From positions 1,178,001 through 1,242,000 of the forward strand of contig NZ_JACIBU010000001.1 of assembly GCF_014195485.1 (NCBI RefSeq): a stretch of DNA of 64,000 bases. Reading direction: 5' to 3'. Shown here piece after piece: positions 7,078-16,365 of the stretch; positions within the stretch are counted from its first letter, which is position 1; every line of letters starts with the position of its first letter. The notes below the pieces were generated by a model. That model worked only from the letters and a program-made list of their open reading frames with translations. It was not told where the DNA came from and did not search any database. The position numbers and the translations under genes are program-made. The stretch comes from Modestobacter versicolor. Lineage in GTDB: Bacteria > Actinomycetota > Actinomycetes > Mycobacteriales > Geodermatophilaceae.

Positions 7078-8757
7078 TCAGACCAGCCGGCGACTGTCCT
7101 CGGCGACCACCCGCAGCCAGCGGTACCCGTAGCCCTCCAGCGCCAGCTCGACCGAGCCGTCGTCGGCCAGCGCCGTGCTGCCGGTCTGCAGCAGGTCCTC
7201 CAGCCGGTGCGTGGCGCCGCAGCCGGGCAGCACCAGCGGCACGGTGCGCGGCTCGGAGCCCAGGTTGTGCAGGGCCACCAGCGCGCCGTCGTCCCAGCTG
7301 GTGAGGTGGGCGAGCACCTGCGGGTGCGGCTGCCCGAGCACCTCGAAGGTGCCCCAGCCCAGCTCCGGCGACTCCCGGTAGCGGCGGATCAGCAGCTTCA
7401 TGAACGACAGCAGCGAGTCCGGGTCGCGCCGCTGGTCGGCGACGTTGACGAACTCCGGGGAGAACCCGCCCTCGACCACCGGACCGGGCAGCTTCCCCGG
7501 CGCGGCGGTGGAGAACCCACCGTTGCGCCCCGCCGTCCACTGCATCGGCGTGCGCACGGCCAGCCGCCCCTCGGCGGCCAGGCTCTCCCCCATGCCGATC
7601 TCCTCGCCGTAGAAGAGCACCGGGGTGCCGGGCAGGGAGAACATCAGGCTGTAGACCATCCGCACCCGCCGTGGGTCGCCGGACAGCATCGGCGGCAGCC
7701 GGCGGGTGAGGCCGCGGCCGTAGACCTGCATCCGCTCCTCGGGGCCGAACGCGGCGAACACCTCGGCGCGCTCGTCCTCGCTGAGCTTGTCCAGGGTCAG
7801 CTCGTCGTGGTTGCGCACGAACATCCCCCACTGGGCGTCCGGGGAGATGGCCGGCCGGCTGGTCAGCGCGTCGACCAGCGGGGTGACGTCGCACCGGGCC
7901 AGCGACAGGTACATCGCCTGCATCGCGATGAAGTCGAACTGCATGGTCAGCTCGTCGCCGTCGGTGCCGCCGAAGAACTCCGCCTGCTGGTCGTGCGGCA
8001 GGTTCACCTCACCGAGCAGCACGCCGGCTCCGGCGCGGCGGTTGAGCAGCTGGCGCAGCGCGCGCAGGTACTGGTGCGGGTCGGGGAAGCGCTCGGCCTC
8101 CTCCTCCGGGATGCCGGAGGTCTCCAGCAGGAACGGGACGGCGTCCACCCGGAAGCCGTCGAGGCCCAGCTGGAGCCAGAACCCCATGACCTTGGCGATC
8201 TCGTCCCGGACCTCGGGGTTGGCGACGTTGAGGTCGGGCTGCTCCTTGTAGAACTTGTGCAGGTACCACTCCCCCGTCTTCTCCTCCAGCTCCCAGATGC
8301 TGTCCTCCTGGTCGGGGAAGACGACGTCGGCGGAGGTGTCCGGCGGCGGGTCGGCGCGCCAGACGTACCAGTCGCGGTACGGGGAGTCCTTCGACGACCG
8401 GGCCGACCGGAACCACGGGTGCTTGGCCGAGGTGTGGTTGACCACCAGGTCGACGATGACCCGCATGCCGCGGTCCTTCGCCGTCCGGATGACCTCGACC
8501 AGGTCGCCGTGGGTGCCCAGCCGCGGGTCGACGCCGTAGAAGTCGGTGATGTCGTAGCCGTCGTCGCGCTCGGCGGTCGGGTAGAAGGGCATCAGCCACA
8601 GGCAGGTGACGCCCAGGTCGGCGAGGTGGTCCAGCCGCTGGGCGAGGCCGGCGAAGTCGCCGCACCCGTCGCCGTCCCAGTCCATGAACGTCTCGACGTC
8701 CAGGCAGTAGACGACGGCGTTCTTCCACCACAGGTCGGCGGTGTCGGTGATCCGCAT
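7078..8757 (-). CDS. GH13 alpha-amylase family enzyme (trehalose synthase/alpha-glucosidase-like)
   Basis: 559 residues. The order of GH13 regions is intact: DLVVNHTSAKHPWF near residue 100, the nucleophile in DGFRVDAVPF near 205, the acid/base in LLGEVN near 250, and FVRNHDELTL near 315. The N terminus (WWKNAVVYCLDVETFMDWDGDGCGDFAGL) is like the trehalose synthase (GH13_16) catalytic domain, so it may interconvert maltose and trehalose or hydrolyse small alpha-glucosides in the cytoplasm. It lacks the maltokinase-like extension found in some TreS proteins. RBS AGGAG precedes the ATG. It is 28 nt downstream of the LLM oxidoreductase gene on the same strand, probably in one operon. Confidence 0.85.
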   Translation of the reverse strand: MRITDTADLWWKNAVVYCLDVETFMDWDGDGCGDFAGLAQRLDHLADLGVTCLWLMPFYPTAERDDGYDITDFYGVDPRLGTHGDLVEVIRTAKDRGMRVIVDLVVNHTSAKHPWFRSARSSKDSPYRDWYVWRADPPPDTSADVVFPDQEDSIWELEEKTGEWYLHKFYKEQPDLNVANPEVRDEIAKVMGFWLQLGLDGFRVDAVPFLLETSGIPEEEAERFPDPHQYLRALRQLLNRRAGAGVLLGEVNLPHDQQAEFFGGTDGDELTMQFDFIAMQAMYLSLARCDVTPLVDALTSRPAISPDAQWGMFVRNHDELTLDKLSEDERAEVFAAFGPEERMQVYGRGLTRRLPPMLSGDPRRVRMVYSLMFSLPGTPVLFYGEEIGMGESLAAEGRLAVRTPMQWTAGRNGGFSTAAPGKLPGPVVEGGFSPEFVNVADQRRDPDSLLSFMKLLIRRYRESPELGWGTFEVLGQPHPQVLAHLTSWDDGALVALHNLGSEPRTVPLVLPGCGATHRLEDLLQTGSTALADDGSVELALEGYGYRWLRVVAEDSRRLV

Positions 8758-8785
8758 GGTTGCTCCTCTGCTCGGAACGGTCGGA

Positions 8786-9835
8786 TCAGGGCAGGACGGC
8801 GGGCTGCGGCGTCTGCTCGGGGCGCAGCGGCTCGGCCGGGCCCGGCGGGTCGATGGCGACCGCGGGAGCCGGTGAGGTGACGTCGAGCTGCGGCAGCACG
8901 TGCTCGCCGAAGGCGTCCAGGAACGGGATCTGGTCCTTGGGCACGTGGTGCAGGTAGACCTGGTCGAAGCCGAGGTCGACGTACTCCTGGATCCAGGCGG
9001 CGTGCTGGGCCAGGTCGCTGGAGATGCGCACCGCGTCGTGCATGTCCTCGGGCCGGACGTGCGTGCTGGCCTGGTCGAAGGCGCGGGTGGTGTCCAGGTC
9101 CCAGCACAGCGGCGGCGGGAAGACGTTGCTGCGCCACTGGTCGTGGGCCAGGGCGAGCGCCCGGTCCGGGTCGGGGTCCCAGGAGACGTGCACCTGGATC
9201 GTCAGCGTGCCCCGCCCGCCGGCGCCGCGGTAGGCGTCGATGACCTCGCGCAGGGTGTCGTGCGGCTGGTTGATGGTGACCAGGCCGTCGGCCCACTCGG
9301 CGTGCCGGGCCGCGGTCCTCGCCGTCACGGCCGGGGCGATCAGCGCGGGCTGCTGCTCGGGCAGCGTCCAGATCCGGGCGCGGTCGACGGTGACCAGCCC
9401 CTCGTGGCTCACCTCCTCACCGGCCAGCAGCGCGCGGATGACGTCGACGCACTCGCGCAGCCGGGCGTCGCGCAGCTCCTTGTTCGGCCAGACGTGCCCG
9501 GTGACGTGCTCGTTCATCGCCTCGCCGGAGCCCAGCGCGACCCAGAACCGGCCGGGGAACATCGAGCCGAGGGTGGCGATGGCCTGGGCGACGATCACCG
9601 GGTGGTACCGCTGACCGGGGGCGTTCACCGCGCCGAACGGCAGCCCGGTGGTGGCCAGCGCGGCGCCGAGCCAGGACCAGGCGAAGCCCGAGTGCCCCTG
9701 CCGCTCGTTCCACGGCTCGAGGTGGTCCGAGCACATGGCCGCGGTGAAGCCCACCTGCTCGGCGTGCTGGACGGCCCGCAGCAGGTCGCTGGGGTGGACC
9801 TGCTCGTGGGAGTTGTGGAAGCCGATCACGGTCAT
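8786..9835 (-). CDS. LLM-class flavin-dependent oxidoreductase (TIGR03885-type)
   Basis: 349 residues with the luciferase-like TIM-barrel pattern: VGFTAAMCSDHLEPWNERQGHSG at residues 28-50, LGSMFPGRFWVALGSGEAMNEH near 90-110, and a C-terminal VDLGFDQVYLHHV strand. The WNERQG signature fits the TIGR03885 group of bacterial-luciferase relatives proposed not to use F420, but the cofactor (FMN or F420) cannot be settled by eye. It is the first gene of a likely two-gene unit with the GH13 enzyme. The last 25 residues are Pro-rich and probably disordered. The ATG at 9835 lacks a strong Shine-Dalgarno. Confidence 0.8.
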   Translation of the reverse strand: MTVIGFHNSHEQVHPSDLLRAVQHAEQVGFTAAMCSDHLEPWNERQGHSGFAWSWLGAALATTGLPFGAVNAPGQRYHPVIVAQAIATLGSMFPGRFWVALGSGEAMNEHVTGHVWPNKELRDARLRECVDVIRALLAGEEVSHEGLVTVDRARIWTLPEQQPALIAPAVTARTAARHAEWADGLVTINQPHDTLREVIDAYRGAGGRGTLTIQVHVSWDPDPDRALALAHDQWRSNVFPPPLCWDLDTTRAFDQASTHVRPEDMHDAVRISSDLAQHAAWIQEYVDLGFDQVYLHHVPKDQIPFLDAFGEHVLPQLDVTSPAPAVAIDPPGPAEPLRPEQTPQPAVLP

Positions 9836-9997
9836 GCCCCATGCCTACCGATGATCACGATCACCTGCAGGGCGGGTGCAGCTCGCAACGAGTCGCCGGC
9901 ATGACCTGGCAGGTCATCGACGCCCCGCGCGCGGCCGCCCAGGCTCGACGGCGACGGCCCGGTGCGGGCCGCTCCACCCCGATCCCGAGGAGACGCC

Positions 9998-10363
9998 ATG
10001 AGCAGCTTCGACGACCTGGCCCGGCGCTACATCGCCGCCTGGAACGAGACCGACCCGGAGGCCCGCCGGACGGCGGTGGCCGCGCTCTACGCCGAGGACG
10101 CCCGCTACGTCGACCCGCTGGTCGACGCCGAGGGCCGGGAGGCGATCGCGGCCACCATCGGCGCGGTGCAGGAGCAGTTCCCCGGCTTCGTGTTCCGGCT
10201 GGCCGGGCCGGTCGACGCCCACCACGACCAGGCGCGGTTCCACTGGGAGCTCGGGCCGGCCGACGCCGCCGAGGCCCCCGTGGTCGGGTTCGACGTCGCG
10301 GTGCGGGACGACGCGGGGCGGCTGCGCAGCGTGTACGGCTTCCTGGACCGGGTGCCGGGCTGA
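9998..10363 (+). CDS. SnoaL-like/NTF2-fold protein
   Basis: 121 residues matching the NTF2-like SnoaL pattern: an N-terminal helix with RRYIAAWNETDPEARRTAVAALYAEDARYVDPLVDAEGREAI split over residues 9-50, then FVFRLAGPVDAHHDQARFHWEL and a final FLDRVPG strand. Such small proteins act as isomerases, hydratases or simple ligand binders; nothing nearby tells which. The ATG at 9998 follows GAGGAG with 5 nt spacing. Single gene, convergent with the alpha/beta hydrolase. Confidence 0.82.
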   Translation: MSSFDDLARRYIAAWNETDPEARRTAVAALYAEDARYVDPLVDAEGREAIAATIGAVQEQFPGFVFRLAGPVDAHHDQARFHWELGPADAAEAPVVGFDVAVRDDAGRLRSVYGFLDRVPG

Positions 10364-10373
10364 CCGGGCCGGT

Positions 10374-10434
10374 GATCACCTCCCGCTGGGCGGGGTCTCC
10401 GCGCTCGCGAGACCCCGCTCAGCCCGAGGTGATC
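10374..10434. terminator. Two-tier bidirectional hairpin between convergent genes
   Basis: GATCACCTC (10374-10382) pairs with GAGGTGATC (10426-10434), and inside it GGGGTCTC (10392-10399) pairs with GAGACCCC (10409-10416). It starts 11 nt after the NTF2-like stop and overlaps the last codons of the minus-strand hydrolase, so it can serve both transcripts. Confidence 0.65.
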
Positions 10435-11075
10435 GACGCTGCCACCCCGCCCGCCCGGGCGGCGACGTCCAGGTGGCTGCCCCGGCCGTCGCCCAGGACC
10501 GGCCAGCCGCGTGCCCGCGCCTCGGCGGCGTCGCGGTCGTAGCCGGGCGACAGCTGCACGTAGCGGACGTCGTCGTCGGGCCAGGACGCGGGCACCGGGA
10601 CGGCGACGGAGTAGAAGTCGGCGGGCAGCTCGGGGGCCTCGGCGGCGACGGCGGCGCGCAGCGCCGGGTCGGGCAGCTCCGCGGCGAGCACCTCCGGCGG
10701 CCACCAGGTCGGCCAGGGGGCGAAACGGTCGCCGCGGACGAGCCCGGCCAGCTGGGCGAGCCGCTCCGGCGGCGTCACGGTGAGCCCCACGACGGCCGGC
10801 ACGAGCGCATCGAGCCAGACCACCCGGTGCGCCCGCACCGCAGCGGCCACCGACGGCAGCACGACACCGGCGCCGGAGAACCCGAGGACGACGTCGGCCG
10901 GCCCGCCCGCGGCGGCCAGGGCGGTGCACCGGTCGGGCCAGCCGGCCGCCGTCCGCACCGCGTCGCGCAGGTCGGGCACCCGGACGGCGTTCCCGCGGGA
11001 ACGCAGCTCGGCGGCCAGCGGCCCGAGCACCGCCGGCCCGAGCAGCGGCGGGTGCACCAGCAGCCAGGAGGTCAC
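10419..11075 (-). CDS. Alpha/beta hydrolase-like protein
   Basis: 218 residues. LLVHPPLLGPAVLGPLAAELRSRG opens the protein in the manner of an alpha/beta hydrolase with an oxyanion-hole strand. VVLGFSGAGVVLP near residue 70 is a G-x-S-x-G nucleophile elbow (FSGAG), and GRGSHLDV near the C terminus offers the catalytic histidine. Substrate unknown. The GTG at 11075 gives a start just before the first strand. It lies 23 nt downstream of EF-G2 on the same strand, so it may share that transcript. Confidence 0.68.
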   Translation of the reverse strand: MTSWLLVHPPLLGPAVLGPLAAELRSRGNAVRVPDLRDAVRTAAGWPDRCTALAAAGGPADVVLGFSGAGVVLPSVAAAVRAHRVVWLDALVPAVVGLTVTPPERLAQLAGLVRGDRFAPWPTWWPPEVLAAELPDPALRAAVAAEAPELPADFYSVAVPVPASWPDDDVRYVQLSPGYDRDAAEARARGWPVLGDGRGSHLDVAARAGGVAASITSG

Positions 11076-11098
11076 GCCGCCGGCCTGCTCGACGCCCG

Positions 11099-13189
11099 TC
11101 AGGCGGGCTGCAGGTCGGCGACGACGGCGGCCGGGGCGGGCTCGTGGCGCAGCGGGCGGCGGGTGAACCGGCCGGTGCCGTGCGACACCGAGCGCAGCGC
11201 CCCGGCGTAGCTGAGCAGCTCCCGCTCCGGCACCTCGGCCTGCACCGTGGTGGCGTCGCGGTCGGGCTCGGCGACGCTGCCGGTGACCCTCCCCCGCCGT
11301 CCGGCGAGGTCGCTGAGCACCGGGCCGACGTGCTCGGCCGGCACCGTCACCTCGACCGCGCACCACGGCTCGAGCACCTGGGTGCCGGCGGCGGCCGCCA
11401 GCTCCCGCACCCCGAGAGCGCCGGCGGCCTGGAAGGCGGCATCGGAGGAGTCGACCGAGTGCGCCTTGCCGTCGACCAGGGTGACCTCGACGTCGACCAG
11501 CGGCCGGTCGTGCGCCACGCCCCGGGCGGCCTGGGCGCGCACGCCCTTCTCCACGCTGCCGTGGAACTGCGTCGGCACCGCGCCGCCGACGACCCGCTGG
11601 CCGAAGGTGATCCCCGACCCGGGCGGCCCGGGTCGCCCCTCCAGCACGACGACGGCGTACTGCCCGTGCCCGCCGGACTGCTTGACGTGCCGGGCGGTGA
11701 CCGTCGCCGGTCCGGCCAGCGTCTCGACCATCGGCACCCGCACCGGCGGGGTGTGCAGGCTCACGCCGTACCGGGTGCGCAGCCGGTCCAGCAGCACCTC
11801 GGCGTGCGCGTCGCCGACGGTCCACAGCAGCAGCTGCCCGGTGTCGACCCGCCGGTCGACCCGCACGGTCGGGTCCTCGGCGGCCAGCCGGGTGAGCGCC
11901 GCGGCCAGCCGGTCCTCGTCGCTGCGCGAGGCGGCGGCCACCGCCACCGGCTGCTGCGGCACCGGCAGCGGCCAGGGCGTGACCACCAGCGGGCGGGCCG
12001 GGTCGGAGAGCGTGTCGCCGGTCTCCGCGGTGGTCAGCCGGGCCACCGCGCAGACGTCGCCGGCCGGGCACTCGGCGACCGGCCGCAGCACGCTGCCCAG
12101 CACGCTGGAGATCGTGCCGACCCGCTCGTCGGCGTCGTGGTCGGGGTGCTGCTCGCCCCAGCCGTGGCCGGTGCCGTGCCCGCAGACGTGCACCGCGGCG
12201 TCCGGGCGCAGCGTGCCGGAGAAGACCCGGACCAGCGAGATCCGGCCCAGGTAGGGGTCGGTCGTCGTCTTCACGACCTCGGCGACCAGCGGCCCGGCGG
12301 GGTCGCAGCCGACCGCGCCGGCCGGGGTGCCGTCGGGCCGGGCGACCTCCGGGCAGGGCCGCTCCAGCGGCGAGGGGAACCCGCTGACCAGCAGGTCGAG
12401 CAGCTCGGCTACGCCCAGCCCGGTGAGCGGGGCGGTGCACAGCACCGGGTGGAACGCGCCGCGCGCCACCGCGGTCTCCAGGTCGGGCACCAGCTCGGGC
12501 ACCGAGACCGGCTCGCCGGCCAGGTAGGACTCCATCAGCGCCTCGTCCTCGCTCTCGGCGATCACCGCCTCGATGAGCTCGGCGCGCAGCCGGTCGGCCT
12601 CCGGGTCGCCCTGCTCGGGCTCCAGCAGCGAGGTGACCGCGCCGGCCGTCACGACCTGCAGCGGGTGCACCCCGAGCCCCAGCTGCTCCTGGCAGGCGTG
12701 GACGACGGCCGGCACGTCGGCGCGCGGCCGGTCGACCTGGGTGACGACGACGGCGCGCGGCAGCCCGACCGCGGCGCACTCGTCCCACAGCTGCACGGTG
12801 CCGGCGTCGACGCCGGTGACCGCGGAGACCACGAACAGCGCCGCGTCGGCCGCCCGCAGCGCGGCCCGCAGCTCACCGAGGAAGTCCGGCGCCCCGGGGG
12901 TGTCCAGCAGCGTGACCCGGTGGCCGGCGTGCTCGACGGTGGCGGCGTGCAGCGTGACCGAGTGCTGCAGCCGCACCTCGACGTCGTCGGTGTCCAGGCA
13001 GGTGGTGCCGTCCTCGACCCGGCCGGCCCGGGGCAGCGCGCCGGTGGCGACCACCAGGGCCTCGGCCAGCGTCGTCTTCCCCGCCCCCGGCCGACCGACG
13101 AGGGCGACGTTGCGCACCCGTTCCGGTGACCGGGGCGCGGGCGCCCCGGAGGCCTCCCGGCCGTTGTCCTTGCTCCCGTGTGCAGCCAC
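11099..13189 (-). CDS. Elongation factor G-like protein EF-G2 (FusA2 type)
   Basis: 696 residues, the usual length for the actinobacterial EF-G paralogue. The G domain has GRPGAGKTT (about 32-40), DTPG (96-99) and a variant G4 element TQVD near residue 150 where canonical EF-G has NKMD. Domains II-V follow, with SVEKGVRAQAARG and a final RSVSHGTGRFTRR resembling the EF-G domain IV/V region. Whether it translocates ribosomes is unknown; mycobacterial FusA2 is dispensable. GTG at 13189 is preceded by GGAGG 5 nt upstream. The open frame runs on to 16045, but that part is antisense to hrpB. It is divergent from hrpB. Confidence 0.88.
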   Translation of the reverse strand: MAAHGSKDNGREASGAPAPRSPERVRNVALVGRPGAGKTTLAEALVVATGALPRAGRVEDGTTCLDTDDVEVRLQHSVTLHAATVEHAGHRVTLLDTPGAPDFLGELRAALRAADAALFVVSAVTGVDAGTVQLWDECAAVGLPRAVVVTQVDRPRADVPAVVHACQEQLGLGVHPLQVVTAGAVTSLLEPEQGDPEADRLRAELIEAVIAESEDEALMESYLAGEPVSVPELVPDLETAVARGAFHPVLCTAPLTGLGVAELLDLLVSGFPSPLERPCPEVARPDGTPAGAVGCDPAGPLVAEVVKTTTDPYLGRISLVRVFSGTLRPDAAVHVCGHGTGHGWGEQHPDHDADERVGTISSVLGSVLRPVAECPAGDVCAVARLTTAETGDTLSDPARPLVVTPWPLPVPQQPVAVAAASRSDEDRLAAALTRLAAEDPTVRVDRRVDTGQLLLWTVGDAHAEVLLDRLRTRYGVSLHTPPVRVPMVETLAGPATVTARHVKQSGGHGQYAVVVLEGRPGPPGSGITFGQRVVGGAVPTQFHGSVEKGVRAQAARGVAHDRPLVDVEVTLVDGKAHSVDSSDAAFQAAGALGVRELAAAAGTQVLEPWCAVEVTVPAEHVGPVLSDLAGRRGRVTGSVAEPDRDATTVQAEVPERELLSYAGALRSVSHGTGRFTRRPLRHEPAPAAVVADLQPA

Positions 13190-13276
13190 GCGGACCTCCG
13201 GTGAGACGTCGTCGTCCCCAGTGGTGCCAGCGTGGCCCCGCGGGGGCGCCGGGACAAGGGGCGACAGACTGGCCGG

Positions 13277-15757
13277 GTGCTGCCACCGACCGGGACGCCG
13301 GGCACCGACCTCCCGGTGCGGTCGGCGCTGCCCGGTCTGGCGGCCGCACTGGACCGGGCCGGGGCGGCGGTGCTGGTCGCCCCGCCGGGCACCGGCAAGA
13401 CGACGCTGGTGCCGCTCGCGCTGGCCGGCCGGGTGCCCGGGCGGGTGCTGGTGGCCGAGCCCCGCCGGGTCGCCGCCCGGGCCGCGGCCCGCCGGATGGC
13501 CGCCCTGCTGGGCGAGCCGGTGGGCGGGTCGGTCGGGTACAGCGTGCGCGGCGACAGCCGGCGCAGCGCCGCCACCCGGGTCGAGGTGGTCACCACCGGC
13601 CTGCTGGTGCGCCGGCTGCAGGCCGACCCGGAGCTCCCCGGCGTCTCGGCCGTCGTGCTCGACGAGTGCCACGAGCGGCAGCTGGACACCGACCTGGCGC
13701 TCGCCTTCAGCCTCGACGTCCGGACGGCGCTGCGCCCGGAGCTGCAGCTGCTGGCGATGTCGGCGACCGCGCAGGCCGGCCGGCTGGCCGAGCTGATGGG
13801 CGGCGACGACGGGCCGGCACCGGTGGTCGAGGCGACCGGGGCGCTGCACGACGTCGAGCCGGTGTGGTGCCCGCCCAGCCCGCCGGTGGCCCCGCCGCAC
13901 GGCACGAGCGTCGACCCCCGGCTGCTCGCCGCGGTGGCCGCCGCGGTCGTCCGGGCGCTGGCCGAGACCACCGGCGACGTGCTCGTCTTCCTCCCCGGCG
14001 CCGCGGAGATCGCCCGGGTCGGTGGCCTGCTGCACGGGGTGGACGCCGACGTCCGGCCGCTGCACGGGCGGCTGCCCGCCGCCCAGCAGGACGCCGCGCT
14101 CACCGCGGGCCCGCGCCGCCGCGTCGTGCTCTCCACCGACGTCGCCGAGACCAGCCTGACCGTGCCCGGCGTGCGCACCGTGGTGGACGCCGGCCTGGCG
14201 CGGGTGCCGCGCTTCGACGTGGCCCGCGGCATGGGGGCGCTCAGCACCGTCCGGGTGTCCCGGGCCTCGGCGGTGCAGCGCGCCGGGCGGGCCGGCCGCG
14301 AGGCGCCGGGCCGGGTGTACCGGCTGTGGTCGCAGGCCGAGCACGACCGGCTGCCGGCCGCGGCCGAGCCGGAGATCAGCGGCGCCGACCTCACCGGGCT
14401 GGCCCTGGAGCTGGCCTGCTGGGGCGCCCCGGACGGCGCCGGGCTGGCGCTCCCCGACCCGCCACCGGCCGCGGCGTTCACCGTTGCCCGGGAGACGCTC
14501 CGCCGGCTCGGCGCGGTCGACGACGCCGGCCGGGTCACCCCGCGCGGCCGGTCGCTGACCGCGGTGGGCGCCCACCCGCGGTTGGCCCGCGCGCTGCTCG
14601 ACGGCGCTCCGCTGGTCGGCCGCCGGCGGGCCGCGGAGGTGGTGGCGCTGCTGTCCGGCGACGTCCCCGCCCGGACCGACGACCTGGTCGCCGGGTGGCG
14701 CGAGGTCCGCCGCAGCCGCGACGGCCGGTGGACCGACGAGGTCGCCCGGCTGTCCCGGGCAGCCCCGGCCGCACCGGACACCGGTGTGCCCGACGACGCC
14801 GCGGCCGGGCTGGTCGTCGGCCTGGCGCACCCGGAGTGGCTGGCCCGCCGCCGGCCGGACGCCGAGCGCACCTACCTGCTGGCCGCCGGCACCGGCGCCG
14901 AGCTGCCGCCGGGCACCGCGCTCGGCGGGGCGGACTGGCTCGCGGTCGCCGCGGCGGACCGGTCGCCGGGCCGCCGTGACGCCCGGGTCCGGTCGGCGGT
15001 CGCCATCGACCAGGCGACCGCGCTGGAGGCCGGGGCGGTCGCGCACACCGACGGGCCGGAGGTGGCCTGGCGGGACGGCGACGTCGCCGCGGCCCGGGTC
15101 GAGCGGCTCGGCGCGATCGTGCTCGCCGAGCGCCCGCTGCCCGACCCCGACCCGGCCGCGCTGGCCGCGGCGGTCGCCGAGGGGCTGCGCACCGAGGGGC
15201 TCGGCCTGCTGAGCTGGACGCCGGCCGCGGTGTCGCTGCGCGAGCGGCTGGCCGCCGCCCGGGCCGGCCTCGGCGAGCCGTGGCCGGCGGTCGACGACGA
15301 CTCCCTGCTCGCCGCGCTGTCCGGGAGCCCCGCGCTCACCGGGGCCAGGCGCCGGCGCGACCTGGCCCGGGTCGACGTCGTCGCCGCGCTGCGCGCGCTG
15401 CTGCCCTGGCAGCTGGCCGGCCGGCTCGACGAGCTGGTGCCCGAGCGGGTCGAGGTGCCGACCGGCTCCCGGGTCCGCGTCGACTACGGCGACCCGGCGG
15501 TGCCGACGCTGTCGGTGCGGGTGCAGGAGGTGTTCGGCTGGGCGGCGGCGCCGGTGGTCGCCGGCCGGCCGCTGCGGCTGCAGCTGCTGTCCCCCGCGTC
15601 CCGGGTGGTCGCGACGACCGCGGACCTGGCCGGGTTCTGGGTCACCGGCTACCCCGCCGTCCGCAGCGAGCTGCGCGGCCGGTACCCGCGCCACCCGTGG
15701 CCCGAGGACCCGGCCGCCGCCGTCCCGACCCGCCGGGCGAAGCCACGCGGGAGCTGA
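13277..15757 (+). CDS. hrpB: ATP-dependent RNA helicase HrpB
   Basis: 826 residues, DEAH-family SF2 helicase. Motif I PPGTGKTT (about 36-43), motif II DECH, motif III SAT, motif V STDVAETSLTVPGV and motif VI QRAGRAGR are all in order. They are followed by HA2-type helices and the HrpB C-terminal domain (HPWPEDP near the end). HrpB proteins act on RNA, but their substrate in actinobacteria is not established. I chose GTG 13277 because a -10-like CAGACT (13265-13270) ends 6 nt before it; the GTG at 13232 is an alternative. The stop precedes the twin operators of the next operon by 1 nt. Confidence 0.88.
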   Translation: MLPPTGTPGTDLPVRSALPGLAAALDRAGAAVLVAPPGTGKTTLVPLALAGRVPGRVLVAEPRRVAARAAARRMAALLGEPVGGSVGYSVRGDSRRSAATRVEVVTTGLLVRRLQADPELPGVSAVVLDECHERQLDTDLALAFSLDVRTALRPELQLLAMSATAQAGRLAELMGGDDGPAPVVEATGALHDVEPVWCPPSPPVAPPHGTSVDPRLLAAVAAAVVRALAETTGDVLVFLPGAAEIARVGGLLHGVDADVRPLHGRLPAAQQDAALTAGPRRRVVLSTDVAETSLTVPGVRTVVDAGLARVPRFDVARGMGALSTVRVSRASAVQRAGRAGREAPGRVYRLWSQAEHDRLPAAAEPEISGADLTGLALELACWGAPDGAGLALPDPPPAAAFTVARETLRRLGAVDDAGRVTPRGRSLTAVGAHPRLARALLDGAPLVGRRRAAEVVALLSGDVPARTDDLVAGWREVRRSRDGRWTDEVARLSRAAPAAPDTGVPDDAAAGLVVGLAHPEWLARRRPDAERTYLLAAGTGAELPPGTALGGADWLAVAAADRSPGRRDARVRSAVAIDQATALEAGAVAHTDGPEVAWRDGDVAAARVERLGAIVLAERPLPDPDPAALAAAVAEGLRTEGLGLLSWTPAAVSLRERLAAARAGLGEPWPAVDDDSLLAALSGSPALTGARRRRDLARVDVVAALRALLPWQLAGRLDELVPERVEVPTGSRVRVDYGDPAVPTLSVRVQEVFGWAAAPVVAGRPLRLQLLSPASRVVATTADLAGFWVTGYPAVRSELRGRYPRHPWPEDPAAAVPTRRAKPRGS

Positions 15758-15758
15758 T

Positions 15759-15795
15759 GTGTACGGACGTACACCCGTTGTGTACGGTCGTACAC
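15759..15795. promoter_or_regulatory. Twin TetR-type operators
   Basis: Two 16-bp inverted repeats, GTGTACGGACGTACAC (15759-15774) and GTGTACGGTCGTACAC (15780-15795), differ at one central base and are spaced exactly 21 bp centre to centre, so both lie on the same face of the helix. The second ends directly at the ATG of the acetyltransferase gene. The likely binder is the TetR-family product of the second gene in the operon. Confidence 0.8.
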
Positions 15796-16365
15796 ATGGC
15801 CGAGGACCAGCGCTCGATGCGCGACCGCATGCTCGCCGGTGACCCCTACATCGCCGACGACCCCCAGCTGGCCGCGGAGAGCACCCGCGCCCGCCAGCTG
15901 CAGCACCGGTACAACACCATGGACCCCACCGACGGCGCCGCCCGCCGTGCCGTGCTCGAGGAGCTGCTGGGCGCCTTCGGCCCGGGCAGCGAGCTGCGCG
16001 CCCCGTTCCACTGCGACTACGGCTACCGGACGACGGTCGGCGCACGCGCCTTCGCCAACTTCGGGCTGGTCTGCCTGGACGTCGCGACGATCACCATCGG
16101 CGACGACGTGCAGATGGGGCCCAACGTCCAGCTGCTCACCGCCACCCACCCGGTCGAGCCCGGCCCGCGGCGGGACAAGTGGGAGTCCGCCGAGCCGATC
16201 GTGCTGGAGGACAACGTCTGGCTCGGTGGCGGCGTGATCGTCTGCCCCGGCGTCACGATCGGGGCGAACGCCGTGGTCGGCGCCGGCTCGGTGGTCGTCC
16301 GCGACCTGCCGGCCGACGTGGTCGCGGTGGGCAACCCGGCCCGCGTCGTCCGGTCGATCGGGTGA
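15796..16365 (+). CDS. Sugar O-acetyltransferase (maltose/galactoside acetyltransferase family)
   Basis: 189 residues with a left-handed beta-helix of hexapeptide repeats. The N-terminal MRDRMLAGDPYIADDPQL and RYNTMDPTD region is the Mac domain of maltose/galactoside acetyltransferases. TATHPVEPGPR near 120 carries the catalytic histidine. It is predicted to move an acetyl group from acetyl-CoA to a sugar hydroxyl in the cytoplasm. The ATG abuts the second operator, with no Shine-Dalgarno. First gene of an acetyltransferase-TetR-MFS operon, overlapping the next gene by 4 nt (GTGA). The MFS partner suggests acetylated sugars or drugs are exported, a detoxification idea that is inference. Confidence 0.87.
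   Translation: MAEDQRSMRDRMLAGDPYIADDPQLAAESTRARQLQHRYNTMDPTDGAARRAVLEELLGAFGPGSELRAPFHCDYGYRTTVGARAFANFGLVCLDVATITIGDDVQMGPNVQLLTATHPVEPGPRRDKWESAEPIVLEDNVWLGGGVIVCPGVTIGANAVVGAGSVVVRDLPADVVAVGNPARVVRSIG

Noticed and set aside
13190-16045. Minus-strand extension of the EF-G2 frame to 1648 codons
   Set aside because: Antisense to hrpB and the acetyltransferase, low-complexity Arg/Gly/Pro translation, and a good GTG with GGAGG exists at 13189.
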